From Leptospira inadai serovar Lyme str. 10 (GTDB lineage: Bacteria; Spirochaetota; Leptospiria; Leptospirales; Leptospiraceae), in the NCBI RefSeq assembly GCF_000243675.2, contig NZ_AHMM02000025.1, positions 496,001-560,000 of the forward strand: a DNA stretch of 64,000 nucleotides, given 5' to 3'. The notes beneath the pieces were generated by a model, which was not told the DNA's origin, ran no database searches, and saw only the letters and a list, made by a program, of their open reading frames with translations. The translations under genes were made by a program, and so were the position numbers. Of the stretch, positions 45,379-55,400 are shown one piece after another (position 1 is the first letter of the stretch; each line of letters opens with the position of its first letter).

Positions 45379-46672
45379 TCGCTTCGGTCATCCTATAGAT
45401 TTTCCATCCAAGAGTCGTAGATCTTCCGATCATATAAAAACTTAAGGATAGCCATAGTAAATGATTGCTTGCTTCGGCTTTTCCGATAAGGGCGATCGGT
45501 AGAAAAAAAATTAGAGTGCTAATGATCATAGCGTTCCGCAGGGTTCGTCCATCGGATAATCCTAAAAAGAACCCATCAAAGACGAAAGCGATCGATCCGA
45601 TGATTAAAACCGGGGCCAACCAGAATCTGTAAGTTTCGGCGACCTTTATCACTTCAGAGCTTTTTGAGATCCAGGGAAAAATCCAATTAGGGCATTGAAT
45701 CATGAAGTAGGAAAAGAGACCGGCGAGTCCTAAGGCGGATAGTAAAGCAAGCTTCAGAAGTGAAATGAGCTCCTTCTTATCGTTTTTACCTTTTGCTTCA
45801 CCGGCCAAAGTCTCCGTTGCAACGGCGGCCCCATCTATCCAGTAAGCCGCAACTAGAATAAGCTCGTGCAGGATCGCGTTTCCTGCTAATACAATGGATC
45901 CGAAGGAAGAACTGAAATTACGAAAAATACTGAATGCGGTGATTAGCATCACTGTTCTCAACAAAATATCCGTATTTAAGGAAAGCAGAGATTTAAAACC
46001 GGACGCGGAGAACACCTTTTCCTCGTTCTCAGAAAATCCGGGAAGATGCTTCCGTTCGACGAAGTAGAAAATGAGAAAAAGGGACAACATTAAATACTGA
46101 CTAATCGTGGTCGCAATTCCCGTCCCCCAAGCTTCCCATTGCATATACAATACAAACCAAATATTTAATAAAATGTTTGTTACGTTCGCCACTACGGTAA
46201 CGAATAGAACGATCTTACTTTGAGATCTTCCTAGTAACCAGCCCATCAATGCAAAATTGCATAATGTTGCGGGGGCGCTAGCGATTCTCGCTTGGAAGTA
46301 GCTCGATCCGGCAAGTTTTACATCGACTTCACCTTCCAGAAAAAAGAATCCGAAATCTTGAATCGGACGATTGAATAATAAAATCGTTATTCCTATGCCG
46401 AGTCCGAGTATCAAGGAGCGTGAAAGAATTAGATCCGATTTGGATTCATCGCCGGCCCCATAGGCCTGGGCTGTCAAACCGGTCGTTCCCATTCTTAAAA
46501 AAGCGAAACTCCAAAATAGATAATCAAAAACGATATTTGCTAAAGCGACTCCGGCCATAAACGTATGAGTGTTCAATTGGCCTAATACGGCAATATCGGC
46601 TAACCCCACCAGCGGAACGGATAGATTCGCAAGTATATTAAAGAAGGTAAGGCGAAAGAATTTTTGTTTCAA
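45350..46672 (-). CDS. MATE-family multidrug/toxin exporter
   Basis: A 440-residue, 12-helix transporter of the DinF-like MATE branch. The N-terminal segment LSVPLVGLADIAVLGQL and the gap-separated repeat halves are typical. It exports cationic or other compounds using a Na+ or H+ gradient. Its start overlaps the stop of the symporter gene by 4 bp, and its 3' end overlaps the convergent beta-propeller gene by 29 bp. Confidence 0.93.
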   Translation of the reverse strand: MKQKFFRLTFFNILANLSVPLVGLADIAVLGQLNTHTFMAGVALANIVFDYLFWSFAFLRMGTTGLTAQAYGAGDESKSDLILSRSLILGLGIGITILLFNRPIQDFGFFFLEGEVDVKLAGSSYFQARIASAPATLCNFALMGWLLGRSQSKIVLFVTVVANVTNILLNIWFVLYMQWEAWGTGIATTISQYLMLSLFLIFYFVERKHLPGFSENEEKVFSASGFKSLLSLNTDILLRTVMLITAFSIFRNFSSSFGSIVLAGNAILHELILVAAYWIDGAAVATETLAGEAKGKNDKKELISLLKLALLSALGLAGLFSYFMIQCPNWIFPWISKSSEVIKVAETYRFWLAPVLIIGSIAFVFDGFFLGLSDGRTLRNAMIISTLIFFLPIALIGKAEASNHLLWLSLSFYMIGRSTTLGWKIYRMTEATSFARDPTP

Positions 46673-47985
46673 AACGAATTACTTCGAATCGGTTTTTGCC
46701 ACTTTTGAAAGACATTGCATGCCACAAGATCTCCGGTTACGTTTACTGTGGTACGGCACATATCGAGTAACCTATCAACCCCTAGGATAATTCCGATTCC
46801 CTCAGTCGGAATTCCAACCCCAGTTAGGATGGAAGCTAAAATTACGATCCCTAACCCGGGTGTGCTAGGGGTTCCGATCGATGCGATCACGGTGGCAATT
46901 ATAATGAAGCCTAGCTGCGCTAGGGTCAGATCGATTCCGTAAACCTGCGCTAGGAAGACGGTAGCTGTTGCTTGGTAAAGCGCGGTCCCATCCATATTGA
47001 TGGTTGCTCCGAGCGGAATTATAAACTCCGCGATTCTATTTGAGACACCCATTTTCTCGATGCCGGTTTTTAGCGTAAATGGTAGGACTGCTGCAGAGCT
47101 TGAAGTGGAAAATGCTAACAGTTGGAGTTCCCCGGCGTTTTTAAAGAACCAGATCGGGTTCTTTCGAGCTAAAAGAATTAGAATTACGGAATACAGTAGA
47201 AGAACGGCGATCAAACCTCCGAGAACGGACAGGAAGTATACTCCTAAACTTACTAACACATTAAAGCCGATTTTGGCGGTAATCTGAGCGATCAACCCGA
47301 AGACCGCAAACGGCGCTAGCATCATTGCCCAGTCAACGAATACCATACTGGTTTTAAATACTGCCTGAATTAATCCCAATACCGGCCGAGCAGTCTCTTC
47401 CCCCAGAGAAAGTAATGCGACGCCGACTAGGATTCCTAGAAGAACGACTCCTAGCATATCGCCGGTGAACAGAGTTTGGAATGGATTCTTAGGTAGGACC
47501 GAAAGAAGTAACTCGGGAACTTTTTCTAAGCTAGGCGGTTCAGAACGGAGCGGTATTTTGGAGACTACGCTCATTTTCGGGATGCCTGCAGAATCAACAT
47601 ATTTGCCGGGTTTTACGATACTCGCGATCGTGATTCCTAGCACGACGGCTATAACAGTGGTAAGGACAAAATATGCGAAAACTCGGGATCCGAATTTCCT
47701 TAGATTTTCCAGACTCTCGCCTGCATTTACGCCTAGGAGGATGGAAGAGAATACGAGAGGGATCATTATCATCTGTAAGAGAATTAAAAACAGTTGTCCC
47801 GGTAAACCCAACCAACTCGCAAGAATGGAACTAGTGGATATGTCTAAAAATTTGTATTCCGGGCTTAGGCAGAGCCCGACAGCCGTTCCGGAAAATAAGC
47901 CGATTAGTACTCTTAACCAGAGTTTACCCTTAATGAGTAAGATTAAGCCTGAATTTAAGCGCTTGATTCCGTTAAATGTGGACAT
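46669..47985 (-). CDS. dicarboxylate/amino acid:cation symporter (DAACS)
   Basis: A 438-residue glutamate/aspartate-type symporter. Motifs are AFSTSSSAAVLPFTL (serine-rich hairpin HP1), GATINMDGTALYQ (the NMDGT motif of helix 7), GTPSTPGLGIVILASIL (HP2) and DRLLDMCRTTVNVTGD (helix 8, where the Asp and Arg set substrate preference: Arg in MCRTTVNVTGD favours acidic amino acids). It overlaps the MATE gene. It probably takes up glutamate or dicarboxylates with Na+ or H+. Confidence 0.94.
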   Translation of the reverse strand: MSTFNGIKRLNSGLILLIKGKLWLRVLIGLFSGTAVGLCLSPEYKFLDISTSSILASWLGLPGQLFLILLQMIMIPLVFSSILLGVNAGESLENLRKFGSRVFAYFVLTTVIAVVLGITIASIVKPGKYVDSAGIPKMSVVSKIPLRSEPPSLEKVPELLLSVLPKNPFQTLFTGDMLGVVLLGILVGVALLSLGEETARPVLGLIQAVFKTSMVFVDWAMMLAPFAVFGLIAQITAKIGFNVLVSLGVYFLSVLGGLIAVLLLYSVILILLARKNPIWFFKNAGELQLLAFSTSSSAAVLPFTLKTGIEKMGVSNRIAEFIIPLGATINMDGTALYQATATVFLAQVYGIDLTLAQLGFIIIATVIASIGTPSTPGLGIVILASILTGVGIPTEGIGIILGVDRLLDMCRTTVNVTGDLVACNVFQKWQKPIRSNSF

Positions 47986-48115
47986 GAACGACAGAATCGA
48001 ACAGTTCCACTATTTTTCTATTGATTTTTCCCTTTTCAAATTGATAGTGAAGGCTTAAATCGTTTTTCCGCGATTTCTTCCGTCTCCGGGACTGGAAGGA
48101 GCCGTACCAAAGACA

Positions 48116-48163
48116 TAGAATCGGTCAAAGTTGATCTTTAAACGCCGGAAGTTTAAGATCGAC
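48116..48163 (+). promoter_or_regulatory. -10 box and 5' leader hairpin of the first PP2C gene
   Basis: TAGAAT (48116-48121) is a -10-like box; the start would fall near 48128. Immediately after, 48130-48143 and 48151-48163 form a 13-bp stem (one bulged T, one G-U) with a 7-nt GCCGGAA loop. The ribosome site AGGAG (48167-48171) and ATG follow at once. No T-run follows, so it is not a terminator. Confidence 0.45.
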
Positions 48164-48174
48164 CTTAGGAGTTT

Positions 48175-51100
48175 ATGGGATTAGATACAATCTCTTGGGA
48201 CTTGGTCCTATTTAACTATTATTCTTTTGGAAGTTTATTAGTCACTTTGACTACCTTCCTTCTCGGGAGTTTCTTTCTTACTTTAAAGAATAAAACGGTC
48301 GCTACGACCCATCTAGGAATCGGTTTCCTTCTTTTTACTTTTTTCGAAACGGGTTATTTCGTTGCCGCATTTTTGTATCACCCGTTCGCTTCCTATCATA
48401 GATGGATTACCGGCGGCTTTATTCTTCCGGCGCTGACCCATTTCACTCAGTTCCTACTTCGGTTTCCTGGAAATAGCAACCAACGATTAGCCCGCTGGGT
48501 TTTGATCGTGGAATACTCCGTAATTGCAATCGTAGTAAGTTTCTTCATCTATCTAACTTCCATTTCCGAAAACATTTATCACTTCACCGCGCATCATTGG
48601 GATTTTAATGCGTATGATGCGAGTCGATACTTGGCCATCGTGATCGCAATAGAATCCATCGTCGGATTTTTGATCATACCAACGTGGCGGGTCATCGTAA
48701 CGAAAGATAAAAGAAGAATCGCTCTTTTGATGTTTACGATCGGATTTTTAATCGCCGCCATATATCCGAACATTTCGAACGTAGTAAGCCGAGACGGCGC
48801 GATGGAACGCTCGACTTATATGACATCGAACGTCATTTTCTTTGTCATGGCTTTTTCCGTTTTAGCTATCGCCTTCATCAATAATAGCGCGGAAAGAACC
48901 ACGTTCATGGTTAAAATCGTTGGGATCACGCTCTTCACGATTTGTTTGATCATGCAGGCGCTCGTATACATATCCAGCCAAGAGAAGGACGCCGAATATG
49001 ACAGCCTTAAAATGGTAAATATAGAACGGGCGATAGAGAATGGAGTAAAGACAAAAGATATAGAATATATTATCCGCTGGAACGATAATAAAAACAGTCT
49101 CCTTTCGGGCGAATACGACAAGAAAATCGATTTGAATCTTATGCAAGTGGAAATCGATCTTCAAAACGTCACTATATACGAAGAGATTCGTAATTTAGAC
49201 GAAAAGAATTTTCGCTCAAAACTGCGGGAAGTATTAGAAAAAACTCATACATATTTCGGCGGTTACAAGAGACAAATTTTAGAATTCGTCGATCAAAACA
49301 CGCAATTATCCGACGGCGAATTAAAGGCGGCAATTCTAGGCGGAGCGGAAAAATGGAATAAGCAAGCTTTTATAGCTACGAATCGTTTAGAAGGCGTTGT
49401 AGGCGGAAATTTTTGCAAAAAAGGGCGTTCTTTTATAGATTCTCTCGGCAGCGAATCTCATAAAAAGGAAATCTTCTCGCATTGGTCCGAGGACTGTCTT
49501 TGGGACGGGAAGCAACTTTCCGATGCGCAACTTCGAGAGGAAGTTCTCCGATATTTTCGCTATTTTAAACCTAGTGAGACACGCCATTATCGAAGGAGTC
49601 GGGACGGTTACGGTCATTACGTCGCTTTTATGAAATTCTCGCCCGAAACTCTGGAGATGAGCGAGGTGGGTTTTTCTTACCTGGTTTATCGTCAGTTTAT
49701 GCATCCGACCGCCGTGAAGCAAACGATCATCTTGCTCATCGTGATTTTCGTCGTGCTGGTTCTCTTCCCTCTTTTCTTTAAGAATAGCTTGGTCGATCCG
49801 CTTAACGGGTTATTGGCCGGCGTAGAAAAGGTCAATAAGGGAGATTTAGATGTGGTAGTTCCGGTGAAGGTTCGGGATGAAATCGGATTTTTAGCGGATT
49901 CATTTAATGCGATGGTGGCGTCGATCAAACAGGCCCGCCGGGAACTGCAGGATTACGCCGAGAACCTAGAGGAGAAAGTTAAGGAGAGAACCAAAGAAGT
50001 ACAGGAAAAGATGGAAGAAGTTCAACGTCTTAAAGTACAGCAAGACGGGGATTACTTCCTTACTTCTCTATTAGCAAAACCTTTATTTTACAATGCGAAT
50101 AAATCCAAACATGTGTCGACCGAATTCATAATTCGTCAAAAGAAACAGTTTGAATTTAGGGGAAAACATTCTGATCTTGGCGGCGATATCTGCGTAACCG
50201 GAAATCTTCGTTTAGGTCGACCCGATTCTTTCAAAAGATTCACCGTAGCTATGAACGGGGATGCGATGGGAAAATCCATGCAAGGAGCGGGCGGCGCTCT
50301 CGTAATGGGAGTCGTGATGAATTCGATCCTCGCGCGTTCGGCAGCTAATAATAGAATTTTGGAAACGACTCCCGAGCAATGGCTTGGAGACATTTATCAT
50401 GAAATTCATTCCGTATTTAAGTCGTTTAACGGTTCGATGGTAATTTCCGCCTGCGTCTATCTCGTTGAAGACGAAACGGGAAAATGTTGGTACTTTAACG
50501 CGGAGCATCCGTTTACCGTCCTATATAGAGACGGAAAGGCAAGTTTCATCGAAGAGGGACTTACCCTTAGGAAATTGGGTTTAGACTCCGAATTCGATTT
50601 TAAAGTACACACCCTCCAGTTGAAAAAAGGGGATATCCTCATTCTCGGCTCCGACGGTCGCGACGATGTGGATTTAACTCCGGATGAAACCATTCGGACG
50701 ATCAATGAAGACGAAACGCTATTTCTAAGGCATGTGGAAAAAGCCAAAGCAAACCTGGAAGAAATCGAGACCGAGATCCGTAAAACCGGCGAATTAACCG
50801 ACGACCTATCTCTTCTTAAAATCGAATTTCAAACCGAACCTAAGAAAGACGAGATAGAAGACATTTTCGATGATGCAGATCATATCGATAAGGCTCTCAA
50901 TACCGATTCGGTTTACGAGGAAGCTCGAAAACTATATAAGACGGGTCACTTAGAAGAAGCGCTGGATCTTTTAAAAACCGGTTACATGCACGATAGTGCT
51001 AATCAGAAGTTGAATAAACTTTTGGGCCTGCTCAGTTTTAAAGGTAAGGATTACGCAACGGCAGTCGAAGTATTGAACAATTACTTGGGGTCCGATCCCG

Positions 51101-51354
51101 ATCTGCACGAGTACTGGTTCTATCTGTCGATCGCAAATAAGAAAATGGGGAAATACGATCTAGCCCTTTCCGCCAGTTTGAAACTACTTGAAGTCGATCC
51201 TGATAATCTTTCCAATTTGGTTAATTTGGCGGACATATACAGATTGATGGAAATGTACGATCGCGCAGAAGAATACGCTCGGAAAATTTTACAACGCGAA
51301 CCCGGAAATGAAAATGCGCATAAACTGATTCGGCTGATAGAGAGGGATCGCTGA
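48175..51354 (+). CDS. 7TM-HAMP-SpoIIE (PP2C) phosphatase-TPR sensor protein, copy 1
   Basis: A 1059-residue signalling protein. Order: seven membrane helices (to about residue 270, HisKA_7TM-like, with AHHWDFNAYDASR in a loop), an extracytoplasmic domain (about 270-510), another membrane helix (514-532), HAMP (about 533-585), coiled coil, SpoIIE-type phosphatase (about 630-885) and TPR repeats (about 915-1059). Metal ligands are Asp in LGGDICVTGN (about 671), in MNGDAMGKSM (about 696), in GSDGRDDVDL (about 827) and in TDDLSLLKIE (about 876). It dephosphorylates a Ser/Thr-phosphorylated partner, such as an anti-anti-sigma factor, under control of an external signal. No such partner is adjacent. 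Confidence 0.92.
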   Translation: MGLDTISWDLVLFNYYSFGSLLVTLTTFLLGSFFLTLKNKTVATTHLGIGFLLFTFFETGYFVAAFLYHPFASYHRWITGGFILPALTHFTQFLLRFPGNSNQRLARWVLIVEYSVIAIVVSFFIYLTSISENIYHFTAHHWDFNAYDASRYLAIVIAIESIVGFLIIPTWRVIVTKDKRRIALLMFTIGFLIAAIYPNISNVVSRDGAMERSTYMTSNVIFFVMAFSVLAIAFINNSAERTTFMVKIVGITLFTICLIMQALVYISSQEKDAEYDSLKMVNIERAIENGVKTKDIEYIIRWNDNKNSLLSGEYDKKIDLNLMQVEIDLQNVTIYEEIRNLDEKNFRSKLREVLEKTHTYFGGYKRQILEFVDQNTQLSDGELKAAILGGAEKWNKQAFIATNRLEGVVGGNFCKKGRSFIDSLGSESHKKEIFSHWSEDCLWDGKQLSDAQLREEVLRYFRYFKPSETRHYRRSRDGYGHYVAFMKFSPETLEMSEVGFSYLVYRQFMHPTAVKQTIILLIVIFVVLVLFPLFFKNSLVDPLNGLLAGVEKVNKGDLDVVVPVKVRDEIGFLADSFNAMVASIKQARRELQDYAENLEEKVKERTKEVQEKMEEVQRLKVQQDGDYFLTSLLAKPLFYNANKSKHVSTEFIIRQKKQFEFRGKHSDLGGDICVTGNLRLGRPDSFKRFTVAMNGDAMGKSMQGAGGALVMGVVMNSILARSAANNRILETTPEQWLGDIYHEIHSVFKSFNGSMVISACVYLVEDETGKCWYFNAEHPFTVLYRDGKASFIEEGLTLRKLGLDSEFDFKVHTLQLKKGDILILGSDGRDDVDLTPDETIRTINEDETLFLRHVEKAKANLEEIETEIRKTGELTDDLSLLKIEFQTEPKKDEIEDIFDDADHIDKALNTDSVYEEARKLYKTGHLEEALDLLKTGYMHDSANQKLNKLLGLLSFKGKDYATAVEVLNNYLGSDPDLHEYWFYLSIANKKMGKYDLALSASLKLLEVDPDNLSNLVNLADIYRLMEMYDRAEEYARKILQREPGNENAHKLIRLIERDR

Positions 51355-52293
51355 TTGTCAGCTCCCGCAAACGGGAAATTATTATCCGGTGAATTGAGGC
51401 GATTCCTGTTCGCCTCAATTCTTCTAGTTTTTGGATTTTCTAGTTATGCTCAAAGCTCCGCTTCGAAAGTTCGGATCAAATCCGGTAAAGATTACCCTCT
51501 TAAACTTCGCGGTGGGGATATCCTAGTTACGATTCAGAACGAAACTTCGGCCCAACAATGGGATCGTTATGCCTTTGAAAAAACGAGAGATCTGCTCGAC
51601 GCTTATGAGTCCTATACCGGTATCTTCTTTCATCACGCTGCGGCGCCGATATTCAAAAGTTTACCGCCAAAGGAAAGAAGCCGAGTTCGTTTGGTTTTAA
51701 AAGAAAATGTATTTTTAAACGGAACCCGAATCGGCGGGTATAATAATGTTTCCGGGGAACTTGGAAAGGACTTGGGAATTTATCTGGAATCCAGCCTGGT
51801 TCCGATCGGTTATCCGGCCCTATTACTTCATGAATTAGGTCATTATTATTTTATCGAACCTTTGTGGCTAAGCGAAGGTATCGTTTCCTTTCTTCCCTAC
51901 TTGCTTGCCAAAAAGGGATATTTGCGGCTCAACCAGCAAGAGCTCATGTCGATTTACGATGAATGGGAATTAGGCGAGCCGCCTTCGAAAAACGACCATC
52001 CTCTCGGCGTGGATTTTCAATCGAGCGACCCGCAAGTCGGCGCGTGGATGTATTCGAAGTCCGTTCGTTTACAGGGAATTTTGTACAAGGAGCTCGGCTC
52101 GGAGGGATACCGTTCCTTTTTGAGAATTCTTGCGACTACCGACGTTCCGGATACTGAAGCGGTTTTGAAGGTTTTACTCGGATTGAAAGCTAAAAACTGG
52201 GAGCAAATTCTAAGGGGATGGCTCTTGCCCGGAAAGTATCTATCGTACCCGATAAAATCCTTTTCCAATATGCGAGACTGGGACGCTCTCTAA
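51355..52293 (+). CDS. secreted HELGH metallopeptidase-like protein
   Basis: A 312-residue exported protein between the two PP2C genes. The start is TTG directly after the stop of the first PP2C gene. A signal peptide (to about residue 32, ending SYAQ) is followed by a mixed domain with HELGHYYF at 159-163 and WLSEGIVSFLPY 12 residues later: an HExxH zinc site with a downstream Glu, as in the gluzincin/peptidase MA family. The C-terminal helical part has the SKSVRLQGILYKELG segment common in that family. It may act on a periplasmic or surface substrate, perhaps on the sensor domains of its neighbours, but that is inference. Confidence 0.82.
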   Translation: MSAPANGKLLSGELRRFLFASILLVFGFSSYAQSSASKVRIKSGKDYPLKLRGGDILVTIQNETSAQQWDRYAFEKTRDLLDAYESYTGIFFHHAAAPIFKSLPPKERSRVRLVLKENVFLNGTRIGGYNNVSGELGKDLGIYLESSLVPIGYPALLLHELGHYYFIEPLWLSEGIVSFLPYLLAKKGYLRLNQQELMSIYDEWELGEPPSKNDHPLGVDFQSSDPQVGAWMYSKSVRLQGILYKELGSEGYRSFLRILATTDVPDTEAVLKVLLGLKAKNWEQILRGWLLPGKYLSYPIKSFSNMRDWDAL

Positions 52294-52325
52294 CGAACGC
52301 TGTTTTATATTAAAACAATTGTTCG
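52294..52325. terminator. imperfect hairpin after the peptidase gene
   Basis: CGAAC-GC-TGTTTTA (52294-52307) pairs with TAAAACA-ATT-GTTCG (52311-52325) with one internal bulge. A T-rich stretch follows only 20 nt later (52348 onward). It is the likely end of the first PP2C-peptidase transcript, but the terminator is weak. Confidence 0.3.
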
Positions 52326-52361
52326 GGTTAAGAGCTTTCAGGGACGTTTTTTGTTTTTAGT

Positions 52362-52422
52362 TTGATAAGATAATTAGTGTGGCTAGAATAAACCATTCGA
52401 ACTCTGCGTTTCGTTTCGCAGA
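52362..52422 (+). promoter_or_regulatory. promoter and leader hairpin of the second PP2C gene
   Basis: TTGATA (52362-52367) and TAGAAT (52384-52389) are 16 nt apart. In the leader, TCTGCG (52403-52408) pairs with CGCAGA (52417-52422). No ribosome site is seen before the ATG at 52441. The first PP2C gene has the same TAGAAT box followed by a hairpin. Confidence 0.45.
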
Positions 52423-52440
52423 TGTCGATTCGGCTAAAAA

Positions 52441-55400
52441 ATGGAATTATTAACGATCCTCAAAGAAGATTTTCTACTCAACTATTATTCATTCGGAAGT
52501 CTTTTAGCCTTTCTCACCGTATTCCTCGCCTCTCTGCTCTTTCTATTCTTAAAAGGTCGCTCCTCAAGCACGAGACATCTCGCTTTAGGAGCGTTATTTC
52601 TCTCTTTCTTATGGTTGGGTTACTTTATTGCGGCGATCATTTATCACCCATTAGCGGCGTACCATCGATGGATGACGGTCGGATTCATTTTACCGGCCAT
52701 CTTACATTTGGGCCAGTTTCTTGCTCGATACCCTCAAAATACTCAGCCAAAAGTATCTACGTGGTTATTAATCGGTATGTATTTCGTAGCGGTAATCGCT
52801 TCGATCGGCTTCTTTTACGTAACTTGGAACGCCCCCAAAAAGTACCATTTTACCGCTCATCATTGGGATTTTAATGCGGAAAAAGCGTCTAGAACAATCG
52901 CTTTGATCATCGGGGCTTTTGTACTGATCTCTTTTTTAATTATTCCCATTTGGAGAATGATCGTAACGAAAGGAAGAGTCAGATTCGCAATTGCAGCTTT
53001 TATGGTTTCGATGTTGGTCGGAGGAGTTATTCCTGCCTTAACGAATATACTGAGTCGGGACGGAGTAATCGAACGATCGACATTTCTGACCTCTATGGTC
53101 CTTCTCATCACTCTTTCCATATTTTTAATACTAGTAATCTTCCTCAATTTTAGCGAAGAAAAAACGACATTCATGATTAAGATCGTCGGGATTACTTTCG
53201 TAACGGTGATGTTGATCGTGCAGGCACTGGTCTTCATATCCAACCAAGATAAAGAGACCGAATATGATACCAAGAGTATCGTAAATATGGAACGAATCTT
53301 GGAAGGTGGTCACCAAGTTCCCGGGATGGAATACGTCGTTAAGTGGGAAGGTTCGGACAAACCCGTAGATTATTCGCGATATAACCAAGCGTTCGATCTA
53401 AAACTTTCCCAATTAGAGACGGATTTTAAGAATACTGAGCTTTTTGAAAGGATTAAGGTTTTACCGGAAGAGGGTTTTCGAAAGCAGCTTGAAAAAAACT
53501 TGGTGGGGACCCACGAATATTTTCAAGGATACAAAAATTCCATTACGGATTTCTTAAAAAAAAGTCCCGGTTTGGACGGAAAGGAGTTAAAAGAAGGACT
53601 CTTTAAATATTTGATCGGACTCAACAGAAGCGTTTTCGTCGCTTCCAACAAGCTGGATTATATCTTTCCGATCGATTTTTGTTCGGAGGGGAAAAGTTAT
53701 TTCAAAGGATCCGCTTCCGACGTATCTCATTTCCGGGATTATATTCTTTCTAAATGGAAAGATTGCTCGTTGGGAGGCAAAGACTTATTACCCGGGGAAC
53801 TAAAGTCCGAAGTACTTTTGTATCTTAGACCGTTTCAGCCGGCTCTAAGCAGGCATTATCGTAAAAGTTTGGACGAGCATCAACACTTTGTGGCCTATAT
53901 ACACTACGATGTGGAAAAGGATTTAACGAGTGAACTCGGTTATTCTTATAGAGGTTATCGGGAATTCATGCACCCGACGTCCATGAAGCAAACGATTATT
54001 TTAGGAATCGTTTTGATGGTTATCTTATTCGTGTTTCCGTTGTTCTTCAGGCAGAGCTTAGTGGCGCCTTTAAATCGCTTATTGAGTGGAGTCGAAAAGG
54101 TAAATCTAGGAAGTCTCGATGTTCAAGTTCCGGTGGAAGTCAAGGATGAGATAGGTTTTTTATCGGATTCATTCAATAATATGGTCAGTTCGATTCGACA
54201 GGCCAGGGGCGAGCTCCAGGATTACGCGGAGCATCTTGCCGACAAAGTTCGTGAAAGAACGAGAGAACTTTCGGAAAAGATGGAAGAATTACAAAGGCTA
54301 AAAGTTCAGCAGGACGGAGATTACTTCCTGACTTCGCTTCTTGCAAAACCTTTATTTTACAACGCCAATAAATCGACCAAAGTTAAGACCGAATTTATTT
54401 TGCATCAAAAGAAACAGTTCGAATTTAAAGGCAAGCGGGCCGATCTGGGCGGGGATATTTGCGTTACAGGTAATTTACGGCTCGGTAAGGAGAATAATTT
54501 CAAACGATATACCTTTGCCATGAACGGCGACGCCATGGGAAAATCCATGCAGGGCGCCGGCGGCTCGTTGGTTATGGGAGTCGTAATTAACTCGATATTG
54601 GCTCGTTCGGCGGCAAACGACAGAGTACTAGACACCGGTCCCGAAGGATGGTTAACCGACACCTATCGTGAGATGCAATCCGTATTCAAATCCTTTAATG
54701 GTTCGATGGTGATATCGGGGACCTTTCTTTTGATCGAAGAAGATACAGGTAGAGTCTGGTACTTTAATGCCGAACACCCTTTCTCGGTTCTCTATCGTGA
54801 CGGTAGAGCTGGCTTTGTGGAGAGCGGCCTTACGTTGCGAAAAATCGGTTTAGATTCGGAATACGAATTTAAAGTTTTAACGACAAATCTGGTCCCGGGG
54901 GACGTGCTTATCGTCGGCTCCGACGGGAAGGACGATTTGGACTTAACCCCCGAAAAAGAAGTTAGAACAATTAACGAAGATGAGATGCTATTTCTCCAGT
55001 TTGTCGAAAAAGGAGAAGGAGATCTTGTACGAATCGAGGAAGAGATTCGCGGTTTTGGAGAACTGACGGATGATCTTTCCTTGTTGAAGATCGAGTATTT
55101 ACCGTCCGGGAAAGAATCCGAAGAAAAGGAAGAGGATTCTTATGCGGGTACGGGAGATTGGAAGTCGGCATATAAGAATGCCAAAAAGGATTATCAAGAA
55201 GGTAGAGTCGAAGAGGCAATCAGATCTCTTGACGCGCTCTATAAGACGGATCCTGCGAATACGAAAGTAACCAAATTGCTCGGGTTACTTAGTTTTAAGG
55301 GAAAGAATTACGCAAAAGCCGTGGAAGTTCTTAGCAAGTATCTCGGCTCGGATCCCGATTTGACAGAATATTGGTATTACCTATCACTGGCTAATCGGAG

